64,000 nt of DNA, taken from NCBI GenBank assembly GCA_963170125.1, contig CAUJFI010000025.1, positions 29,484-93,483 of the forward strand, in the 5' to 3' direction. Position 1 is the stretch's first letter, and each line of letters opens with the position of its first letter. The notes beneath the pieces were generated by a model, which was not told the DNA's origin, did not search any database, and saw nothing but the letters and a program-made list of their open reading frames with translations. The DNA comes from Deinococcota bacterium. GTDB taxonomy: Bacteria; Deinococcota; Deinococci; Deinococcales; Trueperaceae. Made by a program: the position numbers and the translations under genes. This document shows, one piece after another, positions 25,592 through 35,135 of the stretch.

Positions 25592-26533
25592 TCATCGCAC
25601 CCCTGCGCGCCGCAACTGCACGACGAGCGTCCCGACGACGACCAGCCCGAAAGCCACGACCTGCCTGATTCCGAGCGGCTCACCCAGGAAGAAGTAGGCG
25701 AGCACGGCGACCTGCACCAGCATCGTGTTGTTGATGACGCTCGATTCGGTGGCCGAGAGCCTACGCAACGTGAGGTTCCACAGCGTGAACGCGAAGGCGG
25801 TGTTGACGAGCGCCAGCCACACCACGATCAGCCAGCCGCGCGCCGAGAGCGCCGGCAGGCCTTGCACGAACGCCCCGGCCCCTAGCAGCACCAAGGCCCC
25901 GGCTCCCATGCTCACCGCGGTCACGACGAGCGGCCCGAGCTTGCCGCCGCGGTTGACGGCCCTGCCGAGCAGCGCGGAGGCGGCGTTCGCCAGGGCGCCT
26001 AGCCCGGCTACCGCCCAACCGACCGCCGCGCCCGCCGCTGCGCCGGTCGCGCCCGCGCCCGGCGCTCCCGCTCCCGGTAGGAAGTACACGAGCGCCCCGA
26101 CGAGCACCAGCCCGACGCCGACCCACTGCGCCGGTCTGAGCCCCTCGGCGAGCAAGAAGGTGCCGAGCAGCGCCACGAGCACGGGCGTGAGCGAGAGGGC
26201 CAGGCTCACGGACTGGGCCGGCAAGTAGGCGAGCGCGACGAACTGCGCGCCCTGGGTGAGGCTGTACATGACGAGCCCGAGGAGCACCAGGGCGAGCCAT
26301 GCGCGCGCGCCGAGCGCCGCGACGGCCGCGCGGCGCGCCGGGCCGGCCAGCAGCGCCGCCCACAGCACCGTGGCCGCGAGCGTGTAGCGCAAGCCCGCGA
26401 ACGTGAGGGGCGGGATCTCGCCCAACCCTTGCTTGATGAGCACCCATGAGCTCGACCAGAGCAGGGTGACGAACAACGCCTGCAGGACCGCGACGAAGTG
26501 GTTGCCTTGGGGTGGGACCTGTTCTCGAGCCAT
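25592..26533 (-). CDS. EamA/DMT-family transporter
   Basis: This 313-residue protein has ten predicted helices in two EamA repeats (LLWSSSWVLIKQGLGEIPPL in the first; NTAFAFTLWNLTLRRLSATE in the second), the DMT superfamily signature. Family members export amino acids, metabolites or sugars. It is followed after 8 bases by the thioesterase gene. No clear -10 box is positioned for a leaderless start. The long Gly/Ala loop in the middle (GAGAPGAGATGAAAGAAVG) joins the two repeats. Confidence 0.87.
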   Translation of the reverse strand: MAREQVPPQGNHFVAVLQALFVTLLWSSSWVLIKQGLGEIPPLTFAGLRYTLAATVLWAALLAGPARRAAVAALGARAWLALVLLGLVMYSLTQGAQFVALAYLPAQSVSLALSLTPVLVALLGTFLLAEGLRPAQWVGVGLVLVGALVYFLPGAGAPGAGATGAAAGAAVGWAVAGLGALANAASALLGRAVNRGGKLGPLVVTAVSMGAGALVLLGAGAFVQGLPALSARGWLIVVWLALVNTAFAFTLWNLTLRRLSATESSVINNTMLVQVAVLAYFFLGEPLGIRQVVAFGLVVVGTLVVQLRRAGVR

Positions 26534-26839
26534 ACGGCGTCTCCGGCTGGTTCGCGCGGCCCCGGCCGGTCCGGTGCGGGACCCAGCTAGCGCCTGCGCG
26601 AGACCTACCCCCTCGAGGCTTCTATCCGGTGAGGTGCCTGCCGTTTCGCGCCCGCCGCTTGCCTGTCTCGGCCGCCGCTTGCGCAGCGTTCGCTTAGGCG
26701 CGACCCGGCGTTACGTGGCGCTCGGTCCTGGCCCGGTGCTTGATCGGCGGAACCCTAGCCACCCCTTGGTCGCGAGGCCAGCGTAACCCGCGATGGCTAC
26801 CTTTGCCGAACCCGCCTGTCATGAAGGCAGGCACGTCGT
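26534..26839. other. Intergenic region without recognisable gene
   Basis: About 300 bases lie between two minus-strand genes. I see no coding frame with family similarity, no RNA element and no strong promoter. Near 26811-26827 a weak imperfect repeat (CCTGTCATGAAGGCAGG) could act as a terminator of another transcript, but it lacks a T-tract. Confidence 0.5.
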
Positions 26840-28660
26840 TCACTCCCCCGCCACGACCCCGTGCGTCTTGCGCAGCGGCTTCTCCGGCAGGAACCAGGTG
26901 ACGAGCCAGCCGGCGAGGACGATGAACCCGACGATGAAGTAGATGTGCGTCACGGCGGTCGCGAACGACACGCGCACCGCCCGTACGACCTGGGCGGTGA
27001 GCGTCTGCACCTGGCTCGTGAACTCCTCGCGCAGACGCTCGAGGAAGGCGGTCCGTCCAGCCTCGCTGCTCTTCGTCGCCGAGTAGCCGGCCAGGATGCC
27101 GGTCACCGCCGCGTCCGGCAGGGCCGACTCGTTGAGCGCGCGCGAGACCGCCCCGTCGTCACCGGAACTCACCGCCGCGGCCAACTCCTCGTAGGTCGCC
27201 TCGAACTGATCCGCGATGCCCTGGGCTATCGCGTCCGCGCCCCCGGAGGTGGAGCCCTCGGCCGCTATGCCGCCCTGCCCACCCAGGCCCCCGCCCGCCG
27301 CGGCGCCGGCCGGCATGTTGGTGGCGAAGGCGTTCACGAGCCCGGTGGTGAGCACGGTGCCGAGGAGCGCGGTGCCGAGGGCGCCGCCTATCTGCCTGAA
27401 GAACTGGACGGCGCTGGTCGCCTGGCCGATCTTCCGGAAGTCGACCGAGTTCTGGACGGCCAGCGTGTAGAGGGGCATGGACGGCCCGAGGCCGAGGCCG
27501 ACTATCACCATGAAGAGCGTGACGCGCCAGTAGGGCACGTCCGGGCCCATCCGCGAGAGGAGGTAGATGCCTACCAGCAGCAGGACGCCAGCGACGAGGA
27601 GGATGCGCCGGTAGTGCCCGAGGCGCGAGACGAGCTGGCCCGCGATCGTCGAGCCGACCGTCACGCCGAGCGACAGCGGCACGAGGCTCAGGCCGGCGCG
27701 CGTGGCGGACACGCCGAGCACGTTGACCATGAACAGCGGCAGGAACGCGACCAAGCTGAGGAAGGCCGCGCCAAGGAAGAACACTGCGATGTTGGCCGTG
27801 CGGAAGACCGAGTCCTTGAAGAGGGTCAGATCGAGGATCGGGCTCCTCGCGAAGAAGGAGCGCAGGACGAACAGGGCGAGGACGACCACGCCGACGCCGA
27901 GGAGGACCAGCGTGGTCGGCGAGCCCCACGGGTGCTCGGTCTTGTCGAGCTGCAGCCCGAGCACCATCGGCCCGAGCCCGCCGAACAGGAGCACGACGGA
28001 GAGCAGGTCGAGGCTCCCCCTCTCCCCTCTCGGGACCAGGCGCGGCATGCGCGTGGTGACGAACCAGAGAGCCAGGATGCCGAACGGCAGGTTCACGTAG
28101 AAGACCCAGCGCCAGCCGGCGATGCCGGGGATCAGGCCGCCGCCGTGGTCCGTCAGGAAGCCACCGATGAGCGGTCCGAGCACGCTCGCGATCCCGAACA
28201 CGCTGCCGACCAGGCCCTGGTACTTGCCGCGCTCGGCGGGCGGGAAGAGGTCGGCGATGATGATGAACGCGAGCCCGAGCAGCCCGGCGCCGCCGAGCCC
28301 CTGGAAGGCGCGGAAGACGATGAGTTGCGTCATGCCGTCGCCGAGCAGCGGCAGCGTGCCGAACTCACCGGCCAGCCCGCACAGGAACGAGCCGCTCAGG
28401 AACAGGCCGATGGCCCAGAGCTCGACCTTCTTCCGGTCGAACATGTCCGCGAGCTTGCCGTAGATCGGCACCAGCACCGTCGAGACCATCAGGTACGCGG
28501 TGAACACCCACGCGTAGCGGTCGAGGCCGCCGAGGTCCTCGACGATCTTGGGGAGTGCCGTGGAGACGATCGTCTGGTCGATGGCCGCGAGGAACATGGC
28601 CAGGAGGATGCCGGCGAGGATGTAGTTCCGGTCGCGTGTCGAGATGGTGGCACTGCTCAC
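26840..28660 (-). CDS. DHA2-family MFS multidrug transporter
   Basis: This 606-residue protein has fourteen helices. The N-terminus is LDQTIVS-type ([20 protein letters not shown]). It also shows the [10 protein letters not shown] loop, [14 protein letters not shown], and the [10 protein letters not shown] motif of drug antiporters. A large extracytoplasmic loop rich in Gly and Ala (about residues 470-560) precedes the last helix and is longer than usual. The start GTG 28660 lies 7 bases after TAGCAT (28668-28673). It is divergent from thiP, which has its own -10 box, so the short region 28661-28751 holds two promoters. Confidence 0.92.
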   Translation of the reverse strand: MSSATISTRDRNYILAGILLAMFLAAIDQTIVSTALPKIVEDLGGLDRYAWVFTAYLMVSTVLVPIYGKLADMFDRKKVELWAIGLFLSGSFLCGLAGEFGTLPLLGDGMTQLIVFRAFQGLGGAGLLGLAFIIIADLFPPAERGKYQGLVGSVFGIASVLGPLIGGFLTDHGGGLIPGIAGWRWVFYVNLPFGILALWFVTTRMPRLVPRGERGSLDLLSVVLLFGGLGPMVLGLQLDKTEHPWGSPTTLVLLGVGVVVLALFVLRSFFARSPILDLTLFKDSVFRTANIAVFFLGAAFLSLVAFLPLFMVNVLGVSATRAGLSLVPLSLGVTVGSTIAGQLVSRLGHYRRILLVAGVLLLVGIYLLSRMGPDVPYWRVTLFMVIVGLGLGPSMPLYTLAVQNSVDFRKIGQATSAVQFFRQIGGALGTALLGTVLTTGLVNAFATNMPAGAAAGGGLGGQGGIAAEGSTSGGADAIAQGIADQFEATYEELAAAVSSGDDGAVSRALNESALPDAAVTGILAGYSATKSSEAGRTAFLERLREEFTSQVQTLTAQVVRAVRVSFATAVTHIYFIVGFIVLAGWLVTWFLPEKPLRKTHGVVAGE

Positions 28661-28751
28661 GCGGCGAATGCTATCGCAAGGCGCGGGCGGCCGACCGTAA
28701 CACGACACGCGGACCCGGTCCGCGCCCCGCCCCCGTCCTACACTGGACCGC

Positions 28752-30347
28752 ATGCGGCCGAGCCCGACCCCACGCCTGGCCGGCGCCATCGCCACGCTCT
28801 TCCTGGCGGCGTTCCTCGCCGTGCCGCTTGCCGTGATCCTCGCGCGCAGCCTCGCCCCGAGCGCCGGCGAGCCGTTCGGCGCGGGGTTCCTGGCGGCGCT
28901 GACCGACCCTTACTACTTGGGGCGCCTAGGCTTCACGCTCGGCCAGGCGCTGCTCTCGACGGCGCTCACGGTGGTCGTCGGCCTGCCGACCGCCCTCCTC
29001 CTCGCCCGCTACCGCTTCCGGGGCAAGCGGGTCCTGACGGCCGCTTTCACGGTGCCGTTCGTGATGCCGACGGTCGTGGCCGGCATCGGGTTCCTCGCTC
29101 TCGTCGGTCCGCGCGGGGTGCTGGGGGTCGACCTGCGGAACACGCTCGCCATCGTCCTCCTCGCGCACGTCTTCTACAACTTCGCCGTCGTGGCGCGCAC
29201 GGTCTCCGGCTTCCTCGAGGGCGTCGCCCCACGGCTGGAGGCGGCGGCGGCCACCCTCGGCGCGACGCCCTGGCGCGTCGTGGCGCGCGTCACCCTCCCC
29301 CTTGCGCTGCCGGCCACGTTCGCGTCCGCGCTGCTCGTCTTCCTGTTCTGCTTCACGAGCTTCGGCGTCGTGCTCATCCTGGCGCCTGCGCCGGCCTTCG
29401 CGACGTTGGAGGTCGAGATCTACCGCCTGACCGCCCGACTCCTCGCGCTGGACGCCGCCGCCGCGCTTGCCCTCGTGCAACTCATCCTCATGGTGGCGGT
29501 CGGCTTCATCTACACGCGGCTGCAGGAACGGCTAGCCGTGAGCGTGGTGCCCGGCGACGCCACGCGCGCACCGCGCGGCAGCGCCCACCTGCTGCTCGGC
29601 GGCACGCTCCTAGTGACGAGCGCCTTGGTGCTCGCGCCCCTGCTCGCTTTGAGCGTTCAATCGTTCGGCAGCCCTGGCTCGCCTTGGCCGACGGCGCGCA
29701 ACTACCTCGGGCTCCTCACCCAGTCGCACACGGTTGGCTTCACGGACTTGTGGCATGCGCTGCGCAACTCGCTTGGCTTCGCTTTCAGCAGTGCGGCGCT
29801 GGCGCTCGTCGTCGGCTTCCTCTTCGCCTACGCGATCGCGCGCGGCGGCTGGCGCTGGCTCGATCAGGCCAGCCTCCTGCCGCTGGCCACCAGTCCAATC
29901 ACGCTCGCCTTCGGTTACCTACTCGCCTACCCTGCCCTCGTCGGTTCAGTTTGGGGCGTGCCTCTCGCGCACGCACTGCTGGCCTTCCCCTTCGTGACGC
30001 GCACGCTGCTACCTGCGTACCGCGCCCAACCACCCGCCTTGGCTGCCGCTGCCAGCACCCTAGGAGCGGGGCAGCTCCGTGTACTCCTGCGCGTAGAGCT
30101 CCCGCTATTGCGGCCAGCGTTCCTCACCGCTGCGGCCTTCGCTTTCGCTGTATCCATGGGCGAGTTCGGCGCCACGCTCCTCCTCGTCAGACCGGAGTTC
30201 GCCACGTTGCCGGTAGCCATCTTCGACCGCCTTGGCAGGCCAGGCGCGAGCAATTACGGGGAGGCCCTAGCGCTTGGCGTGGTGCTCATGGCCCTCACTG
30301 CTGCCGTCATGTTGGTCCTGCAGCGCCGTGGCCGCAGCGAGTTCTGA
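28752..30347 (+). CDS. thiP: Thiamine ABC transporter permease
   Basis: This 531-residue protein has twelve helices and two permease modules, each with an EAA loop: [19 protein letters not shown] and [19 protein letters not shown]. This two-module form is typical of ThiP and FbpB-type ferric permeases. Linkage to thiQ and a thiamine pyrophosphokinase, plus the orphan thiB in this window, favours thiamine. The start ATG 28752 lies 7 bases after TACACT (28739-28744); no TPP riboswitch precedes it. By hand count, A/T-ending codons rise from 17 of ~296 before 29640 to 48 of ~236 after, so a compositional border falls inside this gene. Confidence 0.85.
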   Translation: MRPSPTPRLAGAIATLFLAAFLAVPLAVILARSLAPSAGEPFGAGFLAALTDPYYLGRLGFTLGQALLSTALTVVVGLPTALLLARYRFRGKRVLTAAFTVPFVMPTVVAGIGFLALVGPRGVLGVDLRNTLAIVLLAHVFYNFAVVARTVSGFLEGVAPRLEAAAATLGATPWRVVARVTLPLALPATFASALLVFLFCFTSFGVVLILAPAPAFATLEVEIYRLTARLLALDAAAALALVQLILMVAVGFIYTRLQERLAVSVVPGDATRAPRGSAHLLLGGTLLVTSALVLAPLLALSVQSFGSPGSPWPTARNYLGLLTQSHTVGFTDLWHALRNSLGFAFSSAALALVVGFLFAYAIARGGWRWLDQASLLPLATSPITLAFGYLLAYPALVGSVWGVPLAHALLAFPFVTRTLLPAYRAQPPALAAAASTLGAGQLRVLLRVELPLLRPAFLTAAAFAFAVSMGEFGATLLLVRPEFATLPVAIFDRLGRPGASNYGEALALGVVLMALTAAVMLVLQRRGRSEF

Positions 30348-30416
30348 GCCGCCAGGCCGCGCCGGTATGATGCCGGAGACCATGCCAGCCGCCATTCTCG
30401 CCGTCGAGGCCACAGC

Positions 30417-31421
30417 GTGAACCTGCGCCTCACCGGGCTGGCGAAACGCTACGGGGCGGTAACCGCCGTCGACCGCGTGACGCTCGAGCTCGTAGCAGGC
30501 ACGACGCTCGCGCTGCTCGGCCCGAGCGGTTGCGGCAAGAGCACCTTGCTGCGCTTGGTCGCTGGGCTCGAGGCGCCAGATGCGGGCGGCGTCGCCATCG
30601 GCGACCAGGACTTGACGCGCACGCCGACCGCGCGGCGCGGTTTCGGGATGGTCTTCCAGGACTTCGCGCTATTCCCTCACCTGGACGTTGGCGCCAACGC
30701 GGCGTTCGGGTTGGTCGAGGCGCGCGTGCCAGCTGCAACGCGTGCAGCGCGCGTGAGGGAACTCCTTGCACTCGTGGGGCTAGCTGGACTGGAGCGGCGC
30801 AAGGTCACCGAGCTAAGCGGCGGGCAGCAACAGCGGGTGGCGTTAGCGCGCGCGTTGGCGCCCGAACCGCGGCTCCTCCTCCTCGACGAGCCGCTCTCGA
30901 ACCTCGACGCCAGCCTGCGAGAGAGCTTGAAGCTCGAGCTGCGCAGCATCCTGACTGGCCTACCTGCCGGCGCCATCTACGTCACGCACGATCAGGGTGA
31001 AGCGTTCACGGTCGCAGACACCGTCGCGCTCATGCGCGCTGGCCGCATCGTGCAGGTGGGAACTAGCGAGGAGCTGCTCGCCAAACCAGCCGGGCCCTGG
31101 GCGGCGCGCTTCCTAGGGCACGACAACGTGTACGACACCGCGCCGCAAGGCGCGCACCTGCCAGTTAGCGACGGCGCGCTGCTGCTCCGCGCCGACCTGA
31201 CGCGCTTAGGTGAGCCAGGCACGGGCGCCACGGACGTGTCCGTGGCGACCGCCGCGCGTGAGGGGCTGGCCTGGCGCCTTACGCTGACGGCGGAGGCGTG
31301 GGGCGTGACCGTCACTTGGCGCGGTTTCGACCGCGAGCTGCCAGGGCACCCGGCGCCGGGCGCGAGCTTCGGCCTGCAGGTACCGCCGGAGGCGTGGCGC
31401 AGCATAGGGAGCGACGCATGA
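30417..31421 (+). CDS. thiQ: ABC transporter ATPase, thiamine type
   Basis: This 334-residue ATPase shows Walker A GPSGCGKST, signature LSGGQQQRVALARAL, Walker B LLLLDEPLSNLD and the H-loop YVTHDQ. The C-terminal ~100 residues form a TOBE-like extension, so the protein resembles AfuC/PotA-type ATPases in length more than the ~230-residue E. coli ThiQ. GTG 30417 starts 69 bases after thiP. The stop overlaps the ATG of the thiamine pyrophosphokinase gene by four bases, which ties the transporter to thiamine phosphorylation. Confidence 0.8.
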   Translation: MNLRLTGLAKRYGAVTAVDRVTLELVAGTTLALLGPSGCGKSTLLRLVAGLEAPDAGGVAIGDQDLTRTPTARRGFGMVFQDFALFPHLDVGANAAFGLVEARVPAATRAARVRELLALVGLAGLERRKVTELSGGQQQRVALARALAPEPRLLLLDEPLSNLDASLRESLKLELRSILTGLPAGAIYVTHDQGEAFTVADTVALMRAGRIVQVGTSEELLAKPAGPWAARFLGHDNVYDTAPQGAHLPVSDGALLLRADLTRLGEPGTGATDVSVATAAREGLAWRLTLTAEAWGVTVTWRGFDRELPGHPAPGASFGLQVPPEAWRSIGSDA

Positions 31422-32410
31422 CAGCCGCAAGACGCACGGCTCTCGTACTCGCAGGTGGCACCCTGCCTGCACCGCAGCTCTGGCAGCTAGCGCTGGCAGG
31501 TCACGACCTGGTCATCGCGGCGGATGGCGGGTTGGCTCACGCTCGCATCCTCGGCGTCACCCCTGACCTGATCGTCGGCGATCTAGACAGCGTCGAGGCC
31601 CGCGACCTACAGCGCTATGAACAGGTGCCGGTCGAGCGCCACCCGCACGCGAAGGACGAGCTCGACCTCGAGCTCGCCCTCACCGCAGCCTGGACGCGGG
31701 GCGCTTCCAGCGCGACCGTCGTCGGAGCGTTCGGCAGCCGCCTCGACCAGAGCTTCGGCGCGTTGCTCATCGCCGGCCGCCTCGCAGTTGAAGGGCGCAA
31801 GCTAGTGCTGTTCGCGGGGAACCACGAGGCGCACGTCGCTACGCCCGCCGCGGTTCTGGAGCGCGCGCTGGCGCCAGGCACGACAGTCAGCCTCCTCGCG
31901 CTGGGGCCAGGTTGCCGCGTGACGACCCAAGGCGTGAAGTTCCCGCTTAGCGACGCGCCGCTGTCCATGGGCAGCGGCTTCGGCCTGTCGAACGCCGCCA
32001 GCGACGGCAAGGTGCGCCTGACCGTGCACTCCGGCGTCGTCGCGTTCCTCGTCGAGCACCAGCAAGGCAACCCGCGCGAGGCGATCTGGGGCGCGCAGGC
32101 CGACCGCATCAGCGCCGCGTTGGCGGAAGCTGACGCCGACCTCCGCGAACTCGTCGAGCGCGTCGCTTACGGCGAGGTCTTCGCCAGAGCGGGCCTCGAC
32201 CTGGCGACACGCGAGCTGATAGCCGTCGCGCTCCTCACGGCGGCGGACGGGGTGAACGAACTCCCAACGCACTTCCGCGGCGCGCTGCGGTCTGGCGCCA
32301 GCGAGCGCCAGGTGCGCGAGGCCATCATCCACAGCGCTATGTTCATCGGGTTCCCGCGGGCGCTTGCGGCCATGCGCGCGCTGCAGCGCTTCCTGGAGCG
32401 AACCAGCTAA
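31418..32410 (+). CDS. Thiamine pyrophosphokinase fused to carboxymuconolactone-decarboxylase-like domain
   Basis: Residues 1 to about 215 are a thiamine pyrophosphokinase. They show [25 protein letters not shown], the [12 protein letters not shown] motif and a C-terminal beta region with [10 protein letters not shown]. This makes TPP from thiamine and ATP. Residues ~225-330 match the CMD/PcaC family: [20 protein letters not shown], then [20 protein letters not shown] and [12 protein letters not shown]. AhpD-type CXXC cysteines are absent, so peroxidase activity is unlikely. The frame is continuous with no stop or shift. The kinase fits salvage of thiamine brought in by ThiBPQ; the purpose of the second domain is unknown and the pairing is not one I know. 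Confidence 0.85.
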   Translation: MTAARRTALVLAGGTLPAPQLWQLALAGHDLVIAADGGLAHARILGVTPDLIVGDLDSVEARDLQRYEQVPVERHPHAKDELDLELALTAAWTRGASSATVVGAFGSRLDQSFGALLIAGRLAVEGRKLVLFAGNHEAHVATPAAVLERALAPGTTVSLLALGPGCRVTTQGVKFPLSDAPLSMGSGFGLSNAASDGKVRLTVHSGVVAFLVEHQQGNPREAIWGAQADRISAALAEADADLRELVERVAYGEVFARAGLDLATRELIAVALLTAADGVNELPTHFRGALRSGASERQVREAIIHSAMFIGFPRALAAMRALQRFLERTS

Positions 32411-32555
32411 CGGGGGCGCGGGTCGCCTTCCCCCGGAACACGCCACTCGCGCAAGCGATGACATAATGAGGGTACTTGCTCGGTCTGCCACCAGGCGCCC
32501 GGGCGCGCAAACACCGCAAGTCGAACCTACACAACGTGAGCATAGGAGGCACCCC

Positions 32556-34019
32556 ATCAACCACGATGCCAAGAAGCCACTGACGACCGCCGCTGGCGCG
32601 CCCATCGCGGACAACGACAACGCCGTCACCGCCGGGCCGCGCGGCCCGATCTTCCTGCAGGACACCTGGTTCCTCGAGAAGCTGGCGCACTTCAGCCGCG
32701 AGGTCATCCCGGAGCGCCGCATGCACGCCAAGGGTTCAGGCGCGTGGGGCACGTTCACCGTCACCCACGACATCACCAAGTACTCGCGCGCTGCCGTCTT
32801 CTCGCAGGTCGGCAAGCAGACGGAGATGTTCGCGCGCTTCTCCACCGTCGCTGGTGAACGCGGCGCCGCGGACGCCGAGCGCGACATCCGCGGTTTCGCC
32901 CTGCGCTTCTACACGGAGGAAGGCAACTGGGACGTCGTCGGCAACAACACCCCCGTGTTCTTCCACCGCGACCCTCATCACTTCCCAGACCTGAACCGCG
33001 CCGTCAAGCGCGACCCACGCACCAACATGCGCTCGGCGGAGAACAACTGGGACTTCTGGACGAGCCTGCCAGAGGCCCTGCACCAGGTGACGGTGCTCAT
33101 GTCCGACCGCGGCATCCCTGACGGCTACCGCCACATGCACGGCTTCGGTTCGCACACTTACTCGTTCTGGAACGCGACCGGTGAACGCTTCTGGGTGAAG
33201 TTCCACTTCCGCACCCAGCAGGGCATCAAGAACCTGACTGACGCCGAGGCGGCAGCGCTCGTAGCCAACGACCGCGAATCGTCACAGCGCGACCTGCTCG
33301 AGGCCATCGACCGCGGCGACTTCCCCAAGTGGACGTTCTACATCCAGGTCATGCCTGAGGCGGCGGCGGCAGACTACCGCTTCCACCCGTTCGACGTAAC
33401 GAAGGTCTGGTCGAAGAAAGACTACCCGCTCATCGAGGTCGGCGAGTTCGAACTGAACCGCAATCCGGAGAACTACTTCGCCGACGTCGAGCAGGCGGCT
33501 TTCACGCCAGCCAACCTCGTGCCTGGCATCGGGGTATCGCCAGACCGCATGCTGCAAGGGCGCCTCTTCTCGTACGGTGACGCCGCGCGTTACCGCGTGG
33601 GCATCAACCACCACCAGATCCCGGTGAACCAGCCGCGCGGGGTCGCTCACCCGAACACCTACCACCGTGACGGCCAGATGCGCGTCGACGGCAACCACGG
33701 TGCGACCCCCGGCTACACCCCCAACAGTTACGGTAACTGGGAAGCCCAGCCGCAGTTCGCCGAGCCGCCGCTAGCGCTGTCCGGCACGGCCGAGCGTCAC
33801 GATTACCGTGCGGACGACAGCAACTATTACGAGCAGCCAGGCAACTTGTTCAGGCTCATGAACGCGGAGCAGCAGCAGGCGCTGTTCGACAACACGGCCC
33901 GCGCCATCACTGGTGCAGCTCCCGCCACCATCGAACGGCACATCAGCCACTGCACCAAGGCCGACCCGGCGTACGGCGCAGGGGTGCGCAGAGCCATCGA
34001 GGCGCTGCAAGAGGGCTAG
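32556..34019 (+). CDS. katA: Monofunctional haem catalase with apparent AUC start
   Basis: This ~487-residue small-subunit catalase breaks hydrogen peroxide into water and oxygen. The active-site His57 (RRMHAKGSG) and an Asn in GNNTPVFF (130/131) are present, with the haem-ligand Tyr340 in [14 protein letters not shown]. The start is odd. A perfect AGGAGG (32544-32549) is followed after 6 bases by ATC, giving (M)[10 protein letters not shown], where homologues begin. The only in-frame ATG upstream (32466) would add 30 residues unlike catalases, and the nearby ATG at 32565 is out of frame. Either AUC is used or a base is wrong. CATAAT at 32462-32467 is a possible -10. Confidence 0.9.
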   Translation: MNHDAKKPLTTAAGAPIADNDNAVTAGPRGPIFLQDTWFLEKLAHFSREVIPERRMHAKGSGAWGTFTVTHDITKYSRAAVFSQVGKQTEMFARFSTVAGERGAADAERDIRGFALRFYTEEGNWDVVGNNTPVFFHRDPHHFPDLNRAVKRDPRTNMRSAENNWDFWTSLPEALHQVTVLMSDRGIPDGYRHMHGFGSHTYSFWNATGERFWVKFHFRTQQGIKNLTDAEAAALVANDRESSQRDLLEAIDRGDFPKWTFYIQVMPEAAAADYRFHPFDVTKVWSKKDYPLIEVGEFELNRNPENYFADVEQAAFTPANLVPGIGVSPDRMLQGRLFSYGDAARYRVGINHHQIPVNQPRGVAHPNTYHRDGQMRVDGNHGATPGYTPNSYGNWEAQPQFAEPPLALSGTAERHDYRADDSNYYEQPGNLFRLMNAEQQQALFDNTARAITGAAPATIERHISHCTKADPAYGAGVRRAIEALQEG

Positions 34020-34042
34020 TCACGACGAATCAGAACCGGATC

Positions 34043-34071
34043 GCGGCCGGGGCGCAGTGCGCCCCGGCCGC
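34043..34071. terminator. Bidirectional terminator between catalase and ankyrin genes
   Basis: A perfect 13-bp stem (GCGGCCGGGGCGC and its complement) with a 3-base loop lies between the convergent katA stop and the ankyrin gene stop. There is no long T-tract. Confidence 0.7.
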
Positions 34072-34074
34072 GTC

Positions 34075-34452
34075 TCACTCCAGGAGTGCGCTGCGCCCGA
34101 ATAGTTCCGCGGTAGCACGGGCGCTCGGAGTGCCGACGTCAGGGTCGGCGCCAGCGGCAAGCAACGCGCGCGCGACCTCGTCCTCTCCCTTGAAGATGGC
34201 GCCTGCCAGCGGCGATTGACCGCGCGCGTTGCATAAGTTGGCGTCCGCACCACCAGCTAGCAACGCCTTCACCGTGCCGAGTTGGCCACGGTACGCCGCC
34301 AGCATCAGGGGCGAGTTCCCCTCGCCGTCGACCACGTCGATCGGCAAGCCGTGCGCCACGAGCTCCATGAGTTGCGCGGCCTCCCCCTGACGGGCGAACT
34401 CCAGCGCCATGGCGATGACGGCCTGCGTTTGCTCCTCAGACAACTGCTCCAC
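34075..34452 (-). CDS. Ankyrin-repeat protein
   Basis: This ~125-residue protein is built of about three ankyrin repeats: GNSPLMLAAYRGQLGTVKALL, then GQSPLAGAIFKGEDEVARAL, with an N-terminal helical cap. No signal peptide is present, so it is cytoplasmic. It lies tail-to-tail with katA. In Pseudomonas, the ankyrin gene ankB sits with katB and supports catalase activity, so a link is possible, though here the genes are not in one operon. GTG 34452 is chosen because TACGAT (34459-34464) lies 6 bases upstream; an in-frame TTG at 34470 overlaps the box region. Confidence 0.8.
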   Translation of the reverse strand: MEQLSEEQTQAVIAMALEFARQGEAAQLMELVAHGLPIDVVDGEGNSPLMLAAYRGQLGTVKALLAGGADANLCNARGQSPLAGAIFKGEDEVARALLAAGADPDVGTPSARATAELFGRSALLE

Positions 34453-34491
34453 GCGAGCATCGTAAGGCAAGGGAGCGGCGTAGACTCACTC

Positions 34492-34914
34492 GTGAACGCT
34501 ACCCAGATCAGCGAGAGACTTGACGAGCTTCAGCTCCCTGCAGGCGACTACGCAGTGCACTCGACCGCCTCGCTCGTGCTGCGCGGCATCCTGGATGAGG
34601 CGGGCGACCTCGACATCGTTTGCCGCCGTGCCGCGTGGGAGCGCGCGCTCGAGTTGGTGAAGCACGGCGCCGCCAAGCTCATGCAGGGCGACGTCGATCA
34701 AGTCGTGGAAGTCGGCGACGACGTCGAACTCTTCGACGGTTGGCTCGGCGTCGACGGCAACGAACTCATCGACGAAGCCGAACTTGTAGCGGGCGTGCCG
34801 TGCGTGACGCTAGCCGCGGTGGTCAAGTTTAAGGAGCAGCAGGGCCGCCCGAAAGACAGGGAGCACCTCGCGCGCATCCTCCTCGCGACGGAGGGCCTGA
34901 TCGAGGAGCGGTGA
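34492..34914 (+). CDS. Putative nucleotidyltransferase-fold protein
   Basis: This ~140-residue protein contains HSTASLVLRGILDEAGDLDIV, which fits the nucleotidyltransferase pattern of a Ser/Gly turn followed by Asp-X-Asp. A second acidic strand follows (GDDVELFDGW), then a helical end with KFKEQQGRPKDREHLARIL, a Lys/Arg-Pro-Lys-Asp stretch common in MNT/AbiEii-like proteins. The target (tRNA, nucleotide or antibiotic) is unknown. GTG 34492 lies 5 bases after TAGACT (34481-34486), a leaderless start. It is divergent from the ankyrin gene; I see no antitoxin partner. Confidence 0.6.
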   Translation: MNATQISERLDELQLPAGDYAVHSTASLVLRGILDEAGDLDIVCRRAAWERALELVKHGAAKLMQGDVDQVVEVGDDVELFDGWLGVDGNELIDEAELVAGVPCVTLAAVVKFKEQQGRPKDREHLARILLATEGLIEER

Positions 34915-34953
34915 CGCTGAGCGGGCCGTCACGCGCCCGGTCACTAGTCAACG

Positions 34954-34982
34954 TTGACGCTCAGCACGGCAGTTGTTACACT
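34954..34982 (+). promoter_or_regulatory. Promoter of the aspS2 leader transcript
   Basis: TTGACG (34954-34959), a 17-base spacer and TACACT (34977-34982) form a strong promoter. The leader ATG follows 7 bases after the -10 box, so the mRNA should begin at or next to the start codon. Confidence 0.75.
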
Positions 34983-34989
34983 TCCGCCC

Positions 34990-35046
34990 ATGGCTACGCA
35001 CTCCCGCCGAGACGTTAATTCCATCGCGAGGCTGCTCGGGGCGTAG
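34990..35046 (+). CDS. 18-residue leader peptide of aspS2
   Basis: The frame reads MATHSRRDVNSIARLLGA and stops at TAG 35044-35046. It has one Asn codon, AAT at codon 10 (35017-35019), in a Asp-Val-Asn context. CTCGGGG at 35035-35041, in codons 16-18, is complementary to CCCCGAG (35072-35078) in the left arm of the following hairpin. A ribosome halted at codon 10 would leave that segment free to form an antiterminator. The organisation matches amino-acid attenuation; it is not shown experimentally. Confidence 0.6.
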   Translation: MATHSRRDVNSIARLLGA

Positions 35047-35067
35047 CGCTGTACTTCGCTGTCATCG

Positions 35068-35100
35068 AAGCCCCCGAGGACCACACTTCCTCGGGGGCTT
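35068..35100 (+). terminator. Attenuator hairpin upstream of aspS2
   Basis: A perfect 13-bp stem (arms 35068-35080 and 35088-35100, 7-base loop) is followed by TCGCG, so it ends in CTTTCG. It begins 21 bases after the leader stop and ends 35 bases before the aspS2 start codon, which has its own ribosome site (TGGAGG). Confidence 0.75.
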
Positions 35101-35135
35101 TCGCGATTGTTGCACTGGTAACTGGAGGCACGGCC

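Noticed and set aside
28661..28751. A second TPP riboswitch ahead of thiP
   Set aside because: Neither conserved THI core is present in the 91 bases, and the -10 box sits 7 bases before the ATG, leaving no room for a leader.
26861..30370. A 1,169-codon open frame on the plus strand, antisense to the DHA2 transporter and overlapping thiP
   Set aside because: Its translation is charged, low-complexity Arg/Glu/Ala sequence with no domain, while both overlapped frames encode clear transporters. Long open antisense frames are expected at this GC content.
32466..32555. ATG 32466 as catalase start
   Set aside because: It would add 30 residues unlike catalases, it overlaps a possible -10 box, and the perfect ribosome site lies downstream of it.
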